A DNA stretch of 64,000 bases from Daejeonella sp. JGW-45 (GTDB lineage Bacteria; Bacteroidota; Bacteroidia; Sphingobacteriales; Sphingobacteriaceae): NCBI RefSeq assembly GCF_029360805.1, contig NZ_JARKNC010000010.1, forward strand, positions 423,287 to 487,286, read 5' to 3'. Under the pieces are notes generated by a model. It saw only the letters and a list, made by a program, of their open reading frames with translations. It searched no databases and was not told the DNA's origin. A program made the translations under genes and the position numbers. Positions 16,257-27,461 of the stretch are shown in pieces; position 1 is the first letter of the stretch; each line of letters starts with the position of its first letter.

Positions 16257-18707
16257 ATGAAAGTTTTAAAATTCGGAGGCACATCAGTAGGATCAGTTGA
16301 ATCGATCAGTAAATTATTGCAGATCGTTGAAAAAGAGGACAAAAACACGGGTAACCCGGTGGTTGTCTTGTCTGCGATGAGCGGCGTTACGAATCTGCTG
16401 TCTGCGATGGCGGGCAAAGCATCGCAGGGAGGAACTTTCCGTGATGAGCTGAAAGAACTGGAAGAAAGGCACTTTGAAGTGATCAAAGAACTGCTGGCTG
16501 TTTCACGGCAGAATCCTGTATTTACCCAATTGAGGATTTTATTCAATGAGATAGAGGATTTGTTGCAGGGTGTATCGATGTTGCGGGAACTGACACCGCA
16601 AACCCGCGATGTGATCTTAAGCTACGGCGAACGGTGCTCTACTTTCATGGTGAGCAAGATAGCTGGCCAGGAAAAGGATAATACCATATACGTAAATGCT
16701 GCTGATCTGATTAAGACCGACAGCAGTTTCGGGCAGGCGAAAGTAAACATCGAGCTTACGGAAATGCTGATTCGCGATTTTTATGAGAAAAATAAGAATA
16801 AAATGCTGTTTGTTACCGGATTCATTGCCAGCAATGATGAAGGCAGGATAACTACGTTGGGACGCGGCGGAAGCGATTATACCGCTGCTATATTTGGTTC
16901 GGCATTGAACGCGAAAGAAATTGAGATCTGGACTGATGTAAATGGTATGATGACTGCTGACCCGAGAATGGTTAAGAAGGCCTTTTCATTGCCCGAATTG
17001 TCTTATACCGAAGCAATGGAGCTTTCGTTTTTTGGCGCCAAAGTAATTTACCCGCCAACAATGATCCCGGCTTTTATGAAGAAGATCCCGATTGTTATCC
17101 GAAATACTTTTGAGCCTGATTTCGCCGGTTCTGTGATCAAGCATAATTGTGAAAATTCTAACCTTCCTATTAAAGGGATTTCCTCTATCAATGACATAAG
17201 CATCATCAATATTGAGGGGAGCGGGATGGTAGGTAAAGCGGGCTTTAGCGGCCGTTTGTTTTCACTTCTTGCGCGCGAGCAGATAAATGTTATTCTTATT
17301 ACCCAATCCTCTTCCGAACACAGTATCACATTTGCCATCCACCCGGGCGATGCAGTCCGGGCACAACAGGTGATCGAGCATGAATTTGAGCTGGAGCTGC
17401 TTGCTAAAAAGTTGGATACGCCCGTATTTGAACAAGGTCTTTCTGTGCTGGCAATAGTCGGCGAAAATATGAAGCAAACGCCGGGAATTTCCGGAAAGCT
17501 TTTCCATGCCCTGGGCCGGAATGGCATTAATGTAAGGGCGATCGCACAGGGTTCTTCAGAATACAATATTTCTGTGGTCATCTCCCGTGAGGACCTTAAC
17601 AAGGGACTGAATGCTATTCATGACGCGTTCTTTGCTGACCTTCACAAAACACTTAACCTGTTCTGCCTGGGAACAGGAAATATAGGTAAAACCCTGTTCA
17701 GGCAATTGCAGGAACACCGTCAATTCCTCCAGGAGCATAATGGCATACAGGTAAGGGTTGTTGGTATCGGCAACACCCGGAAGATGTATTTCGATCCTGA
17801 GGGGATAGATCTGGATAACTGGGAAAAGGCCCTCGAAGGCACAAACCAGATAGCTGATCTATCGGGATTTGTACAAAAAATGAAGGATATGAACCTTCCA
17901 AACTGTGTCTTTGCCGACAATACAGCCAGCCTAAAACCAATCGAGTTCTACCATGAGATATTTAGCGCGAATATTTCCATAGTAACTTGTAATAAGATTG
18001 GTAATTCTTCAAGCTATGAGCAGTACAGGCTCTTTAAGGATACCGCCCGTATCCATGGCGTTGATTATTTCTACGAAACAAACGTGGGAGCCGGTTTGCC
18101 GATCGTGCGTACGCTTAAAGACCTGATGATCAGCGGCGACAGGATATTGAGCATTGAGGCTATCTTGTCGGGTACAATTTCTTACATATTTAATAACTAT
18201 AAAGGTGACGTCACTTTTCATGATATCGTAAAGCAGGCACAGGAAAAAGGCTATACCGAGCCAGATCCGCGTGATGATCTTAAGGGTACTGATTTTATGC
18301 GTAAGATGTTAATTCTCGCCAGGGATGCGGGATATCCTTTAGAAGCCGAGGATGTGAACATCGAAAGTATGTTGCCGAAATCTTGTATTGAGGCCGGGTC
18401 TGTGGAGGAGTTTTATTCTGAACTAAAAAACGAGAATGCTTTCTTTGAGAATATGAAGAAGCAAGCTGAAGCGGAAGGGAAGGTGCTGCGGTATATCGCT
18501 AAGCTTGAGAACGGAAAGGCAACTATTAATCTTCAAATGGTAGACGACAGTCATCCGTTTTATGCCCTTTCGGGGAGCGACAATATTATTTCATTTACAA
18601 CCGACAGATATAAAGAACGTCCTATGGTCGTTAAAGGTCCCGGCGCGGGTGCCGATGTGACCGCAGCCGGGGTATTTGCAGATATTGTAAACGTTGGTGC
18701 ACAATAG
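16257..18707 (+). CDS. thrA: Bifunctional aspartate kinase / homoserine dehydrogenase I
   Basis: An 816-residue fusion catalysing the first and third steps from aspartate to threonine and methionine. The N-terminal kinase has MKVLKFGGTSVGSVE (residues 1-15) and TLGRGGSDYTAAIFG near residue 200. Two ACT-type regulatory repeats follow (about 310-460; note GMVGKAGFSGRLFS and GKLFHALGRNGINVRAIAQ). The dehydrogenase domain starts near 463 with LFCLGTGNIGKTLFRQL (NAD(P) site) and includes YFYETNVGAGLPIVRTLKDL near residue 602. Length matches E. coli ThrA (820). It heads thrA-thrB-thrC, and expression is probably set by the leader attenuator. Confidence 0.97.
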   Translation: MKVLKFGGTSVGSVESISKLLQIVEKEDKNTGNPVVVLSAMSGVTNLLSAMAGKASQGGTFRDELKELEERHFEVIKELLAVSRQNPVFTQLRILFNEIEDLLQGVSMLRELTPQTRDVILSYGERCSTFMVSKIAGQEKDNTIYVNAADLIKTDSSFGQAKVNIELTEMLIRDFYEKNKNKMLFVTGFIASNDEGRITTLGRGGSDYTAAIFGSALNAKEIEIWTDVNGMMTADPRMVKKAFSLPELSYTEAMELSFFGAKVIYPPTMIPAFMKKIPIVIRNTFEPDFAGSVIKHNCENSNLPIKGISSINDISIINIEGSGMVGKAGFSGRLFSLLAREQINVILITQSSSEHSITFAIHPGDAVRAQQVIEHEFELELLAKKLDTPVFEQGLSVLAIVGENMKQTPGISGKLFHALGRNGINVRAIAQGSSEYNISVVISREDLNKGLNAIHDAFFADLHKTLNLFCLGTGNIGKTLFRQLQEHRQFLQEHNGIQVRVVGIGNTRKMYFDPEGIDLDNWEKALEGTNQIADLSGFVQKMKDMNLPNCVFADNTASLKPIEFYHEIFSANISIVTCNKIGNSSSYEQYRLFKDTARIHGVDYFYETNVGAGLPIVRTLKDLMISGDRILSIEAILSGTISYIFNNYKGDVTFHDIVKQAQEKGYTEPDPRDDLKGTDFMRKMLILARDAGYPLEAEDVNIESMLPKSCIEAGSVEEFYSELKNENAFFENMKKQAEAEGKVLRYIAKLENGKATINLQMVDDSHPFYALSGSDNIISFTTDRYKERPMVVKGPGAGADVTAAGVFADIVNVGAQ

Positions 18708-18786
18708 GCCCGTTAAGCGAAGGATTTTAATAATTTTGATGCATCTGGGCAGAGGCGCTACATCCATCTGACAGAAAAAATTAATA

Positions 18787-19722
18787 ATGAATAGATCAGT
18801 TAAAGTTTTTGCTCCCGCTACCGTTGCAAATGTTGTTTGCGGTTATGATGTCCTGGGTTTCGCCGTCGATCAGCCAGGCGATGAAGTGATCATGCGTTTG
18901 AAGGATGAGCCCGGGGTAACAATAACAAAGATCAGCGGAGATGACGGGCGTTTACCTTATCACCCTGCGAAGAACACCGTCAGTGTGAGTGTGCAACATT
19001 ATCTCGAACACATCGGGCGGCCCGATGTGGGCGTGGAGATCGAACTGTTTAAGAAAATGCCAATCGGCAGTGGTCTTGGCTCTAGTTCTGCCAGTACCGT
19101 TGCGGGGCTTTTTGCGATAAATACCCTGATGGGTAGCCCTTTGACCCAAATGGATCTGGTTCCTTTTGCGATGAAGGGCGAGGAAATGGCGTGCGGGACA
19201 GGACACGCTGACAATGTAGCTCCCGCATTGCTGGGTGGATTTGTGCTGATCAGGAGTTACGAGCCTCTGGATATCATCAAGCTGCCTTATCCTGAGGAGC
19301 TTTATTGTTCGATCGTATTTCCTCACGTTGATGTTCCAACGCGCGACGCAAGGAAGATCATCCGCAGTAATGTGCCGCTTAAAGATGCGGTGGTACAGTG
19401 GGGGAATGTTGCTGGCTTGGTTAGCGGATTATTCCTGAAAGATATCGATCTGATATCCCGAAGTATGAAAGACGTGATCGTTGAGCCTGTAAGATCGATA
19501 CTTATTCCCGATTTCTACCGGTTGAGAGAAATAGCGATGGAAAACGGTGCTCTGAGTTTTGGTATCTCCGGCTCCGGGCCATCTGTCTTTACTTTTACCA
19601 GGAACGCGGACGATGCCCGGATTATAAACGAAAAGCTACAAAAGCATTTCCTTTGGCTGGATACTGAAAGTATTGCTTACCATTCTCCAATCAATTCCAA
19701 AGGCCCAATAATACTAGACTAA
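18787..19722 (+). CDS. thrB: Homoserine kinase
   Basis: GHMP-family kinase making O-phosphohomoserine. The 311-residue product has VKVFAPATVANVVCGYDVLG at its N-terminus, the phosphate loop MPIGSGLGSSSASTVAG near residue 96 and a C-terminal GISGSGPSVFTF near residue 259. It follows thrA after 79 nt and its TAA stop shares one base with the thrC ATG (TAATG), so thrB and thrC are coupled. Confidence 0.97.
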   Translation: MNRSVKVFAPATVANVVCGYDVLGFAVDQPGDEVIMRLKDEPGVTITKISGDDGRLPYHPAKNTVSVSVQHYLEHIGRPDVGVEIELFKKMPIGSGLGSSSASTVAGLFAINTLMGSPLTQMDLVPFAMKGEEMACGTGHADNVAPALLGGFVLIRSYEPLDIIKLPYPEELYCSIVFPHVDVPTRDARKIIRSNVPLKDAVVQWGNVAGLVSGLFLKDIDLISRSMKDVIVEPVRSILIPDFYRLREIAMENGALSFGISGSGPSVFTFTRNADDARIINEKLQKHFLWLDTESIAYHSPINSKGPIILD

Positions 19723-21029
19723 TGCAACTTTACAGTACCAATAACAAAGACCTCCGGGTTTCATTTAAAGAAGCCGTTTTTAATAGCTTGCCTGCCGACA
19801 GGGGTTTATATATGCCGGAAACCATCCCGGTATTGGATCCTGGCTTCATTAGAGATTTACACCTGTATAGTTTGCCTGAAATTGCATTTACAGTAGCTAA
19901 GAATATTCTTAATGACGATATTCCTGACAGCGACCTGAAGAGGATTATTGACGATGCCATAAATTTTGAGGCTCCGGTAGTCAAGTTGGACGAGAATATC
20001 CAGGTTCTTGAGCTCTTTCACGGGCCTTCACTGGCTTTTAAAGACTTCGGCGCCCGGTTTATGAGCAGGGTGATGAGCTACTTCCTCGAAGCAGGAGAGA
20101 AAGAGTTAAACGTATTGGTTGCGACCTCCGGCGATACCGGTGGTGCCGTTGCACTGGGCTTTCTGGGGGTGCCTGATACCCGGGTTACCATATTATACCC
20201 TAAAGGAAAGGTGAGTCCGATACAGGAACTGCAACTGACTACGAATGGTCAGAACATCCGTGCAATAGAAATTGAGGGAACATTCGATGATTGTCAGGCT
20301 TTGGTTAAACTGGCATTTAACGATCCTGAGCTTAAAGCCAGGTTCCGCTTAACTTCCGCTAACTCGATAAATATATCAAGGCTGATCCCGCAGACGTTCT
20401 ATTATTTTAATGCTTATGCACAATTACAGCGTCAGGGAAAACATGAGGTGATATTCTCCGTGCCAAGCGGTAACTTCGGTAACATCGGTGCGGGCTTCCT
20501 GGCCTGGAAAATGGGCCTGCCGGTAAAGCAGTTCATTGCTGCTACAAATATAAATGATACGGTTCCTGCGTTCTTAAAGAGTGGTGTATATCAGGCTAAG
20601 CCTTCGGTTCAAACCTATTCAAATGCCATGGATGTGGGCAACCCGAGTAACTGGGTAAGGATCATGGATCTTTTTGAAGGCGATAGTTCAGAACTTAAAC
20701 AGTTGTTAACAGCGTATACGTTCACCGATGAAGAAACTCTGAAAGCTATCGAGGAGGTTTATCACGAACAGGCTTATATCATGTGCCCTCATACTGCGAT
20801 TGCCTGGCTGGCATCCAGGCAGTGGTTAAGAGACCATAACGATGAAACTGCTGAACTGGTATTTCTTTCAACTGCACACCCATGTAAATTCCCGGATATT
20901 TTCCCTGAAGCGATAGCATCCAAGATCGTTGTTCCTTCCCAGGTACAGGAACTTGAAGGACGGGAGAAACTTGCTGTTAGTCTGGGTAAGGACTTTGAAG
21001 GGTTTAAGGGGTATTTGTTGAGGGGATAG
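19722..21029 (+). CDS. thrC: Threonine synthase
   Basis: PLP enzyme converting O-phosphohomoserine to threonine. The 435 residues include the PLP lysine motif GPSLAFKDFGARFM near residue 103, the phosphate/PLP cup ATSGDTGGAVA near residue 131 and SVPSGNFGNIGAGF near residue 246. It is the last gene of the thr operon. A small [2Fe-2S] protein gene lies 60 nt downstream on the same strand and may or may not be co-transcribed. Confidence 0.97.
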   Translation: MQLYSTNNKDLRVSFKEAVFNSLPADRGLYMPETIPVLDPGFIRDLHLYSLPEIAFTVAKNILNDDIPDSDLKRIIDDAINFEAPVVKLDENIQVLELFHGPSLAFKDFGARFMSRVMSYFLEAGEKELNVLVATSGDTGGAVALGFLGVPDTRVTILYPKGKVSPIQELQLTTNGQNIRAIEIEGTFDDCQALVKLAFNDPELKARFRLTSANSINISRLIPQTFYYFNAYAQLQRQGKHEVIFSVPSGNFGNIGAGFLAWKMGLPVKQFIAATNINDTVPAFLKSGVYQAKPSVQTYSNAMDVGNPSNWVRIMDLFEGDSSELKQLLTAYTFTDEETLKAIEEVYHEQAYIMCPHTAIAWLASRQWLRDHNDETAELVFLSTAHPCKFPDIFPEAIASKIVVPSQVQELEGREKLAVSLGKDFEGFKGYLLRG

Positions 21030-21089
21030 GATCGGGAAGTCAGGCAATGCCCACTCAAACATTTCCCGAAATTTCGTATTTTACTTAAT

Positions 21090-21362
21090 ATGAGTAAATT
21101 TTCGATTCCTGAAAACACCATCTACATTTGCCAGGGCAGTAAGTGCTCCAAGCGGGGGAGCAGGGAATTGTATAAGAATCTTAAGCAATACCTCAAGAGT
21201 AAAGGAGTGAAGGACGATATTGAGCTGATTGTTACAGAATGCACTGACAGGTGTAAATATGCACCGGTTCTTGCCGCCCAGCCATCAAATATCTGGCTAA
21301 AAGAGTACACGGCTAAAGATGTTGTCAAATTAGTGGAAGACATTTTAAAGAAGAAAGTCTGA
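21090..21362 (+). CDS. Thioredoxin-like [2Fe-2S] ferredoxin domain protein
   Basis: A 90-residue single-domain protein with the four-cysteine pattern of thioredoxin-like [2Fe-2S] ferredoxins: C14 and C19 in CQGSKCSKRG, and C51 and C55 in CTDRCKYAP. No other domain is attached. A clear paralogue lies in the second island at 62932 (shared CxxxxC-KK/RG and C-DRCK-AP). The electron partner is unknown; the family is related to the NuoE/Fd C-terminal fold. It is downstream of thrC and convergent with the FG-GAP gene. Confidence 0.82.
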   Translation: MSKFSIPENTIYICQGSKCSKRGSRELYKNLKQYLKSKGVKDDIELIVTECTDRCKYAPVLAAQPSNIWLKEYTAKDVVKLVEDILKKKV

Positions 21363-21403
21363 GGTCTGACTGGATTTCCGGCCTCTGGCTTCCGCATCGG
21401 ACC

Positions 21404-22645
21404 TCAATTATTTTCCTTGCCAAGCAACAGCCTGGCCTGCGTACCCCAGCCACCTATAAATACATCATTAATACCATCCTTGTTTACGTCGCCTATACAA
21501 ATACCCCACGACCGCCCTTCAGTGCCTTCAGGAATAACTTCTGTGCTGACGTCGGTGAACACGCCATTACCATTGTTGCTATAAGCCCGTATTTTATCCG
21601 GACTGAATCCCGGGATCTTAACGGCGCTTAGTAAAATGTCTTCGTCGCCATCGTTGTCAAAATCGATCACATTAGCTGCATAGGTAGAAAATTTGTTTGA
21701 TGGCATCCGTTTACCTGTCTCATCCTTGAATACGCCTTTTCCGTTATTTATTAGCAGGCGGGTTTGCGGGTCTTTTTCCCATTGCCCACCGTTATTTGTT
21801 AGGTTGGCAAATAGAATATCCTTGTCGCCGTCACCATCCGCATCAAATAATACAGATTCGCGGGTATGCAGAGGTACAAGCAGCTCGAGCTGAGCTGCCC
21901 GCTCTGTGAAGACACCCTTACCGTTGTTGAGGTATAACCTGTTCGGTGGAATTTCATTCCCTATAATCATATCGAGATCTCCGTCACCATCAAGGTCTGC
22001 AAGCTTTATATCCTGGGTTGAGTCATTTATTTGCGGAATATTTGAGGATGTAGCATCTGTAAAGCTGCCGGGTTTTCGCCTGTTATTAAGCCAGAGGAAA
22101 TCCTGGCCCTTCGACCCTGAGTTGCCAACAAGAATATCCGGAAGGCCGTCTCCATTTACGTCGCCGACAGCCAGGCCATTTCCCTCGCTTTTTGCCGGCA
22201 GGTAATCACTCAGGTCACGGAACGTGCCGTCACCATTACCCAAATATAATTCAGGCGTTTGATCGTCTTCTGCAACAAAAACGGCATCTAGCTTGCCATC
22301 ATCGTTGAAATCCGTAAGCCGGACATGTTCTGAATCTGCCTTGATCCCACGGAATATACCCTCTTTCCAGGTAAATTTTCCTGAGCCGTCATTCAGGTAT
22401 AATCTGTTTACATCATTTTCTACCGCTATAACGATGTCAAGGTCGCCATCCATATCTACATCCCCAAAGGCAGCATCAAGAGAATGAAGTTTGGGCGCCT
22501 GGGGCAGGTGAGTTGCCGTTACGTCATTGAAATACGCAGTAGAATTAGCTGAGGGGGTTTGGGTTGAAGGGATGCAGGCTATATAAGTTCCAAGCACTAC
22601 GATGGTTCCTGCAAAAACATAAGCATAAGTTGGGATAGTCTTCAT
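21404..22645 (-). CDS. Exported FG-GAP/VCBS-repeat protein
   Basis: A 413-residue protein with an N-terminal hydrophobic segment (residues 7-24) ending in YIAC, which may be a weak lipobox, so an exported or lipid-anchored protein is likely. The rest is about seven repeats of the D-x-D-G-D-x-D calcium-binding type (for example GDVDMDGDLDIV, DLDGDGDLDMI, DFDNDGDEDIL), forming a beta-propeller of the integrin-alpha/FG-GAP kind. Such proteins occur widely on Bacteroidota surfaces. Partner or ligand is unknown. Confidence 0.85.
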   Translation of the reverse strand: MKTIPTYAYVFAGTIVVLGTYIACIPSTQTPSANSTAYFNDVTATHLPQAPKLHSLDAAFGDVDMDGDLDIVIAVENDVNRLYLNDGSGKFTWKEGIFRGIKADSEHVRLTDFNDDGKLDAVFVAEDDQTPELYLGNGDGTFRDLSDYLPAKSEGNGLAVGDVNGDGLPDILVGNSGSKGQDFLWLNNRRKPGSFTDATSSNIPQINDSTQDIKLADLDGDGDLDMIIGNEIPPNRLYLNNGKGVFTERAAQLELLVPLHTRESVLFDADGDGDKDILFANLTNNGGQWEKDPQTRLLINNGKGVFKDETGKRMPSNKFSTYAANVIDFDNDGDEDILLSAVKIPGFSPDKIRAYSNNGNGVFTDVSTEVIPEGTEGRSWGICIGDVNKDGINDVFIGGWGTQARLLLGKENN

Positions 22646-22692
22646 GTTTTCAGGTTGAATGGTTAACCTAACTTACCGAAATCCATAGAATA

Positions 22693-22721
22693 AAAAAGGC
22701 CGTCGTTTCGGACAGCCTTTT
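22693..22721 (-). terminator. Hairpin terminator after ferritin
   Basis: AAAAGGCCGTC and GACAGCCTTTT form an 11-bp stem with one mismatch around GTTTCG. On the minus strand the stem is followed by a T-rich run, directly after the ferritin stop at 22727. The A/T flanks also allow function in the other direction. Confidence 0.6.
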
Positions 22722-22726
22722 GCTTT

Positions 22727-23254
22727 TTATTCAGCAGAATATTTAATATTCCCGATGTTCTTATCAATATCCCAGTAGCCTGTGCCCTGTTCTCCGATAA
22801 CCTCGAACAGTTCGAGGGCCCGGCGTGCCACGTATTCTTCTTCGCGTTGTTCTCTCAGGAACCAGTTAAGGAACTCAAGGGTTACATAGTCCTGCTCTTT
22901 ATGGCACCTTGCAACTATATTCTTAAAAGACTGAGTAATGGCGATCTCCTGGTCAAGGGCATCTTCAAATACTTCGCGGAATGTGCTCCAATCGTTTTTT
23001 ATATTGGTGACTTCAGGAGAAACTGAGGTTCCTCCCATATCCAGAATGTACTTGTAAATTTTCAGCTGGTGCTCTCTTTCTTCATTCGACTGTTTGAAGA
23101 AAAAATCTGCCGACCCGTCGAAACCATTGCGGTCGCACCAGGATGCCATTGATAAATATATAGATGAAGAGTGGGCTTCCTTTTTAACCTGCTGATTTAA
23201 CAGAGCCTCTATTTCAGTAGACAGAAGGCTTTTTATACGCATCAAATCTTTCAT
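22727..23254 (-). CDS. Ferritin
   Basis: Iron storage protein, 175 residues, of the prokaryotic non-heme ferritin (FtnA) group. The ferroxidase ligands are visible: ALLNQQVKKEAHSSSIYLSMASW (first helix; given here in part, with the E of KKEAHSS) and SNEEREHQLKIYKYI (second helix, ExxH). FLNWFLREQREEEY supplies the later Glu/Gln ligands. The C-terminal tail is longer than in E. coli FtnA. Single gene, with a hairpin terminator after it. Confidence 0.93.
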   Translation of the reverse strand: MKDLMRIKSLLSTEIEALLNQQVKKEAHSSSIYLSMASWCDRNGFDGSADFFFKQSNEEREHQLKIYKYILDMGGTSVSPEVTNIKNDWSTFREVFEDALDQEIAITQSFKNIVARCHKEQDYVTLEFLNWFLREQREEEYVARRALELFEVIGEQGTGYWDIDKNIGNIKYSAE

Positions 23255-23340
23255 AACCAGTTATCTTTTTGTGTATAAACAAAACTAAAGATAATAAGTT
23301 GCAGATAAGTTGATTAAAAGTAATATGTAGTTAATCTAAA

Positions 23341-23697
23341 TTAAGACATGACCAGGCGGTCAAGGCAATCGGTAATGATGTGATTTAAGCCGAACATGGC
23401 GAAAGCACCGTCAAGAATCTCTTTAAGATAGATAATTTCAAGGCCGGAAAGTACAAAACAATTATCCTTGATCAGGATGATCTCGATATCTGCATGCTCT
23501 ATAAGCGTACACATATGGCCCAGGTCCACTTTGTCTATAATCTTCTTCAAATCGTTTAACGAAGAAAAACTAAGCCGCGACGTTTTACCTGAGAAATTAA
23601 GATAGAGGCAATTCTCAACATCAGATTGATAGATGCCACCCCTGGAAGTAATGAATACTTCTATTAAATCGGCTGTGATAATATGCTGTTCTGACAT
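23341..23697 (-). CDS. Conserved hypothetical protein, 118 residues
   Basis: I do not recognise a named family. The 118-residue product has no membrane segment or signal peptide. It alternates strands and helices, with a central LIEHADIEIILIKDNCFVLSG hydrophobic core (quoted in part) and three cysteines that are not in a metal-type spacing. It lies between ferritin and metH on the same strand with independent spacing. The coding call rests on a full open frame with an ATG and typical codon use. Cytoplasmic location is inferred. Confidence 0.6.
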   Translation of the reverse strand: MSEQHIITADLIEVFITSRGGIYQSDVENCLYLNFSGKTSRLSFSSLNDLKKIIDKVDLGHMCTLIEHADIEIILIKDNCFVLSGLEIIYLKEILDGAFAMFGLNHIITDCLDRLVMS

Positions 23698-23773
23698 GAG
23701 AGTACAAAGATCACATTATTTAGAAGCAATCCAAATAAATTTGATAAAATATTTATCTGGATTGCTCTGTCAG

Positions 23774-26700
23774 CTAGTAACTAAGGTTTGGACTCAGCCA
23801 TCTTTCCACATCCTCTAATGGCATTCCTTTCCTAACCGCATATTCCTCGACCTGGTCTTTCTCTATCTTACCGAGACCAAAGTAGCGGGATTGCGGGTGG
23901 GCGAAATAGAAGCCGCTTACAGCTGCAGTGGGATACATTGCATAACTTTCTGTAAGGTAGATGCCGGTGGCATTTTCTGCATCCAGGATTTCAAACAGGG
24001 TCGCTTTTTCGGTGTGATCGGGGCAGGCAGGATAGCCTGGTGCAGGGCGTATTCCAGCATACTTTTCTTTTATCAGTTCCTCATTGGAAAGTGCTTCGTC
24101 TTTCGAATAAGCCCAGTATTCTTTACGGACCATTTCGTGCATCCTTTCTGCAAAAGCTTCCGCCAGGCGATCGGCAAGGGCCTTAACCATGATACTGTTG
24201 TAATCATCATAGTTCTTCTCATACTGAGCGACGAGTTCATCCACACCAATTCCCGCAGTTACGGCAAAACCGCCCCAATAATCAGGTATGCCCGATTCTT
24301 TAGGAGCAACAAAATCGGCCAGGGCATAATATGGTTCCCCCTCAGGTTTTTCAGCCTGCTGGCGAAGTGTATGAATAGTTTTATAAACTTTCGTTCTTGT
24401 ATCGTCCGTATAAAGTTCAATATCGTCACCTACAGAATTTGCAGGCCAGAAGCCTATTACGCCGTTCGCGCGCAGGGACTTGTCTTTGAGGAGTTTGTCA
24501 AGTAAAGTCCTCGCTTCGTCATACAGCTTCTTCGCCTCAACCCCCACAAACTTATCATCGAAAATCTTAGGGAAGCTGCCCCTCAGTTCCCAGGTATGGA
24601 AGAATGGAGTCCAGTCAATATACGGAACCAGTTCATCCAGCGAGAAATCAGCAAATATCTTTGTGCCTGTAAATGCCGGCTTCGGGGCTATTGATCCGTT
24701 AAGATCAATCCGGAAACGGTCGGCTCTTGCATCGGCGATGCTTTTAAAGCGCTTATCAGATTTCTTGCTTAAGTGAGCTTCCCGTGCTTTAGTGTATTCG
24801 TTATGAATGGTGGAAATGTATTCTTCTTTATTTTCATCGCTCATCAGGGTACTGCAAACGGTAACACTTCTTGAAGCATCAAGAACATGGACAGTTGCGC
24901 CGGAGTAGTTAGGAGCAACTTTTACAGCTGCATGTATGCGGGAAGTAGTTGCACCACCGATGATCAGGGGAATTTTAAATCCTTCACGTTCCATCTCTTT
25001 TGCAAAGTGAACCATTTCGTCCAGGGAGGGAGTAATCAGTCCGCTAAGGCCAATAATATCGACATTTTCTGCCCTTGCTGTTTCGATGATCTTTTGAGCT
25101 GGAACCATTACTCCCAGGTCTATGACCTCGAAATTATTACAGGCAAGAACAACACCCACGATATTCTTTCCGATATCGTGAACATCCCCTTTAACAGTCG
25201 CCAATAGTATTTTTCCGGCGTTCTTACGCTGGCTGCTGTCCACATTATCAAGCTTTTCCTGTTCGATAAACGGCAGAAGGTAGGCTACGGCCTTTTTCAT
25301 TACCCGGGCAGATTTCACTACCTGCGGAAGGAACATCTTGCCCTGGCCGAACAGGTCGCCAACAATGCCCATGCCATCCATTAGCGGTCCTTCTATGACT
25401 TCCAGCGGCTTAGGATATTTCTGCCTGGCCTCTTCAACATCATCGTCAAGGTAGTCGATAATACCTTTAACCAGCGAGTGTGAAAGCCGTTCTTCCACAG
25501 TTCCCTTACGCCACTCCTCGTCCTTCACCATCACCTTGCCCTTGGTTTTAATGGTTTCAGCAAACTCTACCAGTCGCTCAGTAGCGTCCGGCCGGCGGTT
25601 TAAAAGAACATCCTCAACCAGTTCAAGAAGGTCCTTGGGGATCTCTTCATAAACCTCGAGCATGCCCGCGTTCACGATACCCATATCCAGGCCTGCCTTA
25701 ATCGCATGGTAAAGGAATGCCGAATGCATGGCTTCACGAACCGTATTATTGCCTCTGAAAGAGAATGAGATGTTACTTACACCACCGCTTACTTTAGCAA
25801 GAGGCAGGTTCTGTTTAATCCATCTCGTTGCTTCAATAAAATCTACGGCGTAGTTGTTATGTTCTTCCAGTCCGGTAGCTACCGTAAGGATATTAGGGTC
25901 AAAAATGATATCCTGCGGCGGGAAGTTGACTTCGTTTACCAGGATGTCGTAAGAACGTTTACAGATCTCTTTTCTTCGTTCCAGTGAATCCGCCTGACCC
26001 TCTTCATCAAAGGCCATTACCACTACTGCTGCTCCGTACTGAGCTATTTTTCTAGCTGAAGTTTTAAAGGCTTCTTCGCCTTCCTTTAAAGAAATTGAGT
26101 TTACTATCCCCTTGCCCTGTAAGCACTTCAGCCCCGCTTCGATGACCGTCCATTTCGAAGAATCGACCATGATGGGGAGTTTTGAGATATCAGGCTCGGA
26201 AGCGATCAGGTTCAGGAACTTCACCATAGCGGCTTCGGAATCGATCATCCCTTCGTCCATATTGATATCGATGACCTGAGCACCGCCCTCTACTTGCTGA
26301 CGGGCAACAGAAAGTGCTTCTTCAAATTCACCGTTTAATATGAGTTTTGAGAATTTCGGTGATCCGGTGATATTAGTCCGCTCCCCAATGTTCGCAAAGT
26401 TGGTTTCAGGAGTGAGGGTAACCGCTTCCAGTCCGCTAAGACGAAGGAAAGGTTCCGGTGTCGGAGGGACACGCGGAGGGAACGTTGCTGCTTTTTCAGC
26501 GATCTTCCGGATATGTTCCGGGGTTGTTCCGCAGCAGCCGCCAACGATATTTACGAATCCATTTGCCATGAAATCTTCCACCAGGTGGGCAGTTTCATGC
26601 GGCAACTCATCATAAGCCCCGAACTCGTTCGGAAGGCCCGCGTTTGGATAAGCTGAAATATAACATCCGGCCTTCTGAGATAACTCTTCAATATGAGGGC

Positions 26701-27448
26701 GCATGTCTTTTGCACCCAAAGCACAGTTTAACCCTATACTTAGCAGGTTTGCATGTGTCAGTGAATTTAAAAAAGCTTCAACTGTTTGTCCGGACAGGGT
26801 ACGGCCGCTGGCATCGGTGATTGTGCCTGAGATCATGATTTCTATCTTTCTGCCAATCTCGTTCTCGTAGTTTTTAGCAGCAAACAGTGCAGCCTTAGTG
26901 ATCAGGGTATCTGTGATAGTTTCGAAAAGAAGTACATCAGCTCCTCCGTCAACCAGACCCTTGATCTGCTCATAATAAGCATCAACCAATTCGTCAAACG
27001 TCACGGCACGGAAGCCGGGGTCATTTACGTCGGGCGACATGGAAGCCATTTTCGTAGTGGGGCCTAATGCTCCTGCAACGAAACGTGGCTTGTCTGGGTT
27101 CTTTAATGTGAATTCCTGTGCAACTTCTTTTGCAATCCGTGCGCCCTCATAGCTCATCTCGTAGGAAAGGTCTTCCATCTGATAGTCGGCCATAGAAATG
27201 CGCTGCGTGCTGAACGTGTTTGTTTCTATAATGTCTGCTCCCGCTTCAAGATATTTGGCATGAATAGCCTTAATAACGTCCGGGCGGGTTATATTCAGAA
27301 GGTCATTATTGCCCCTTACATCGCAGGGATGGTCTTTAAACCTCTCTCCGCGAAAATCTTCTTCCGTTAGCTGATAAGCCTGGATCATGGTACCCATTGC
27401 ACCATCAATAACCAAAATGCGTTTTTGTAGTTCTTCTCTAATGCTCAT
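23774..27448 (-). CDS. metH: Cobalamin-dependent methionine synthase
   Basis: Methylates homocysteine from methyltetrahydrofolate via methylcobalamin. The frame opens at 27472 but the ATG at 27448 gives [19 protein letters not shown] and 1224 residues, the full four-module length. Modules: homocysteine/zinc domain (ends near residue 320, [10 protein letters not shown]), pterin-binding domain (about 345-620), cobalamin domain with the lower-axial His in DVHDIGKN near residue 750, and the C-terminal AdoMet reactivation domain ([15 protein letters not shown]). It is preceded by a SAM-I riboswitch, so SAM surplus should shut it down. Confidence 0.97.
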   Translation of the reverse strand: MSIREELQKRILVIDGAMGTMIQAYQLTEEDFRGERFKDHPCDVRGNNDLLNITRPDVIKAIHAKYLEAGADIIETNTFSTQRISMADYQMEDLSYEMSYEGARIAKEVAQEFTLKNPDKPRFVAGALGPTTKMASMSPDVNDPGFRAVTFDELVDAYYEQIKGLVDGGADVLLFETITDTLITKAALFAAKNYENEIGRKIEIMISGTITDASGRTLSGQTVEAFLNSLTHANLLSIGLNCALGAKDMRPHIEELSQKAGCYISAYPNAGLPNEFGAYDELPHETAHLVEDFMANGFVNIVGGCCGTTPEHIRKIAEKAATFPPRVPPTPEPFLRLSGLEAVTLTPETNFANIGERTNITGSPKFSKLILNGEFEEALSVARQQVEGGAQVIDINMDEGMIDSEAAMVKFLNLIASEPDISKLPIMVDSSKWTVIEAGLKCLQGKGIVNSISLKEGEEAFKTSARKIAQYGAAVVVMAFDEEGQADSLERRKEICKRSYDILVNEVNFPPQDIIFDPNILTVATGLEEHNNYAVDFIEATRWIKQNLPLAKVSGGVSNISFSFRGNNTVREAMHSAFLYHAIKAGLDMGIVNAGMLEVYEEIPKDLLELVEDVLLNRRPDATERLVEFAETIKTKGKVMVKDEEWRKGTVEERLSHSLVKGIIDYLDDDVEEARQKYPKPLEVIEGPLMDGMGIVGDLFGQGKMFLPQVVKSARVMKKAVAYLLPFIEQEKLDNVDSSQRKNAGKILLATVKGDVHDIGKNIVGVVLACNNFEVIDLGVMVPAQKIIETARAENVDIIGLSGLITPSLDEMVHFAKEMEREGFKIPLIIGGATTSRIHAAVKVAPNYSGATVHVLDASRSVTVCSTLMSDENKEEYISTIHNEYTKAREAHLSKKSDKRFKSIADARADRFRIDLNGSIAPKPAFTGTKIFADFSLDELVPYIDWTPFFHTWELRGSFPKIFDDKFVGVEAKKLYDEARTLLDKLLKDKSLRANGVIGFWPANSVGDDIELYTDDTRTKVYKTIHTLRQQAEKPEGEPYYALADFVAPKESGIPDYWGGFAVTAGIGVDELVAQYEKNYDDYNSIMVKALADRLAEAFAERMHEMVRKEYWAYSKDEALSNEELIKEKYAGIRPAPGYPACPDHTEKATLFEILDAENATGIYLTESYAMYPTAAVSGFYFAHPQSRYFGLGKIEKDQVEEYAVRKGMPLEDVERWLSPNLSY

Positions 27449-27461
27449 ACTATATTTTGAT

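Noticed and set aside
24480-25207. Plus-strand frames inside metH
   Set aside because: Antisense shadows of a long conserved gene with no domains of their own.
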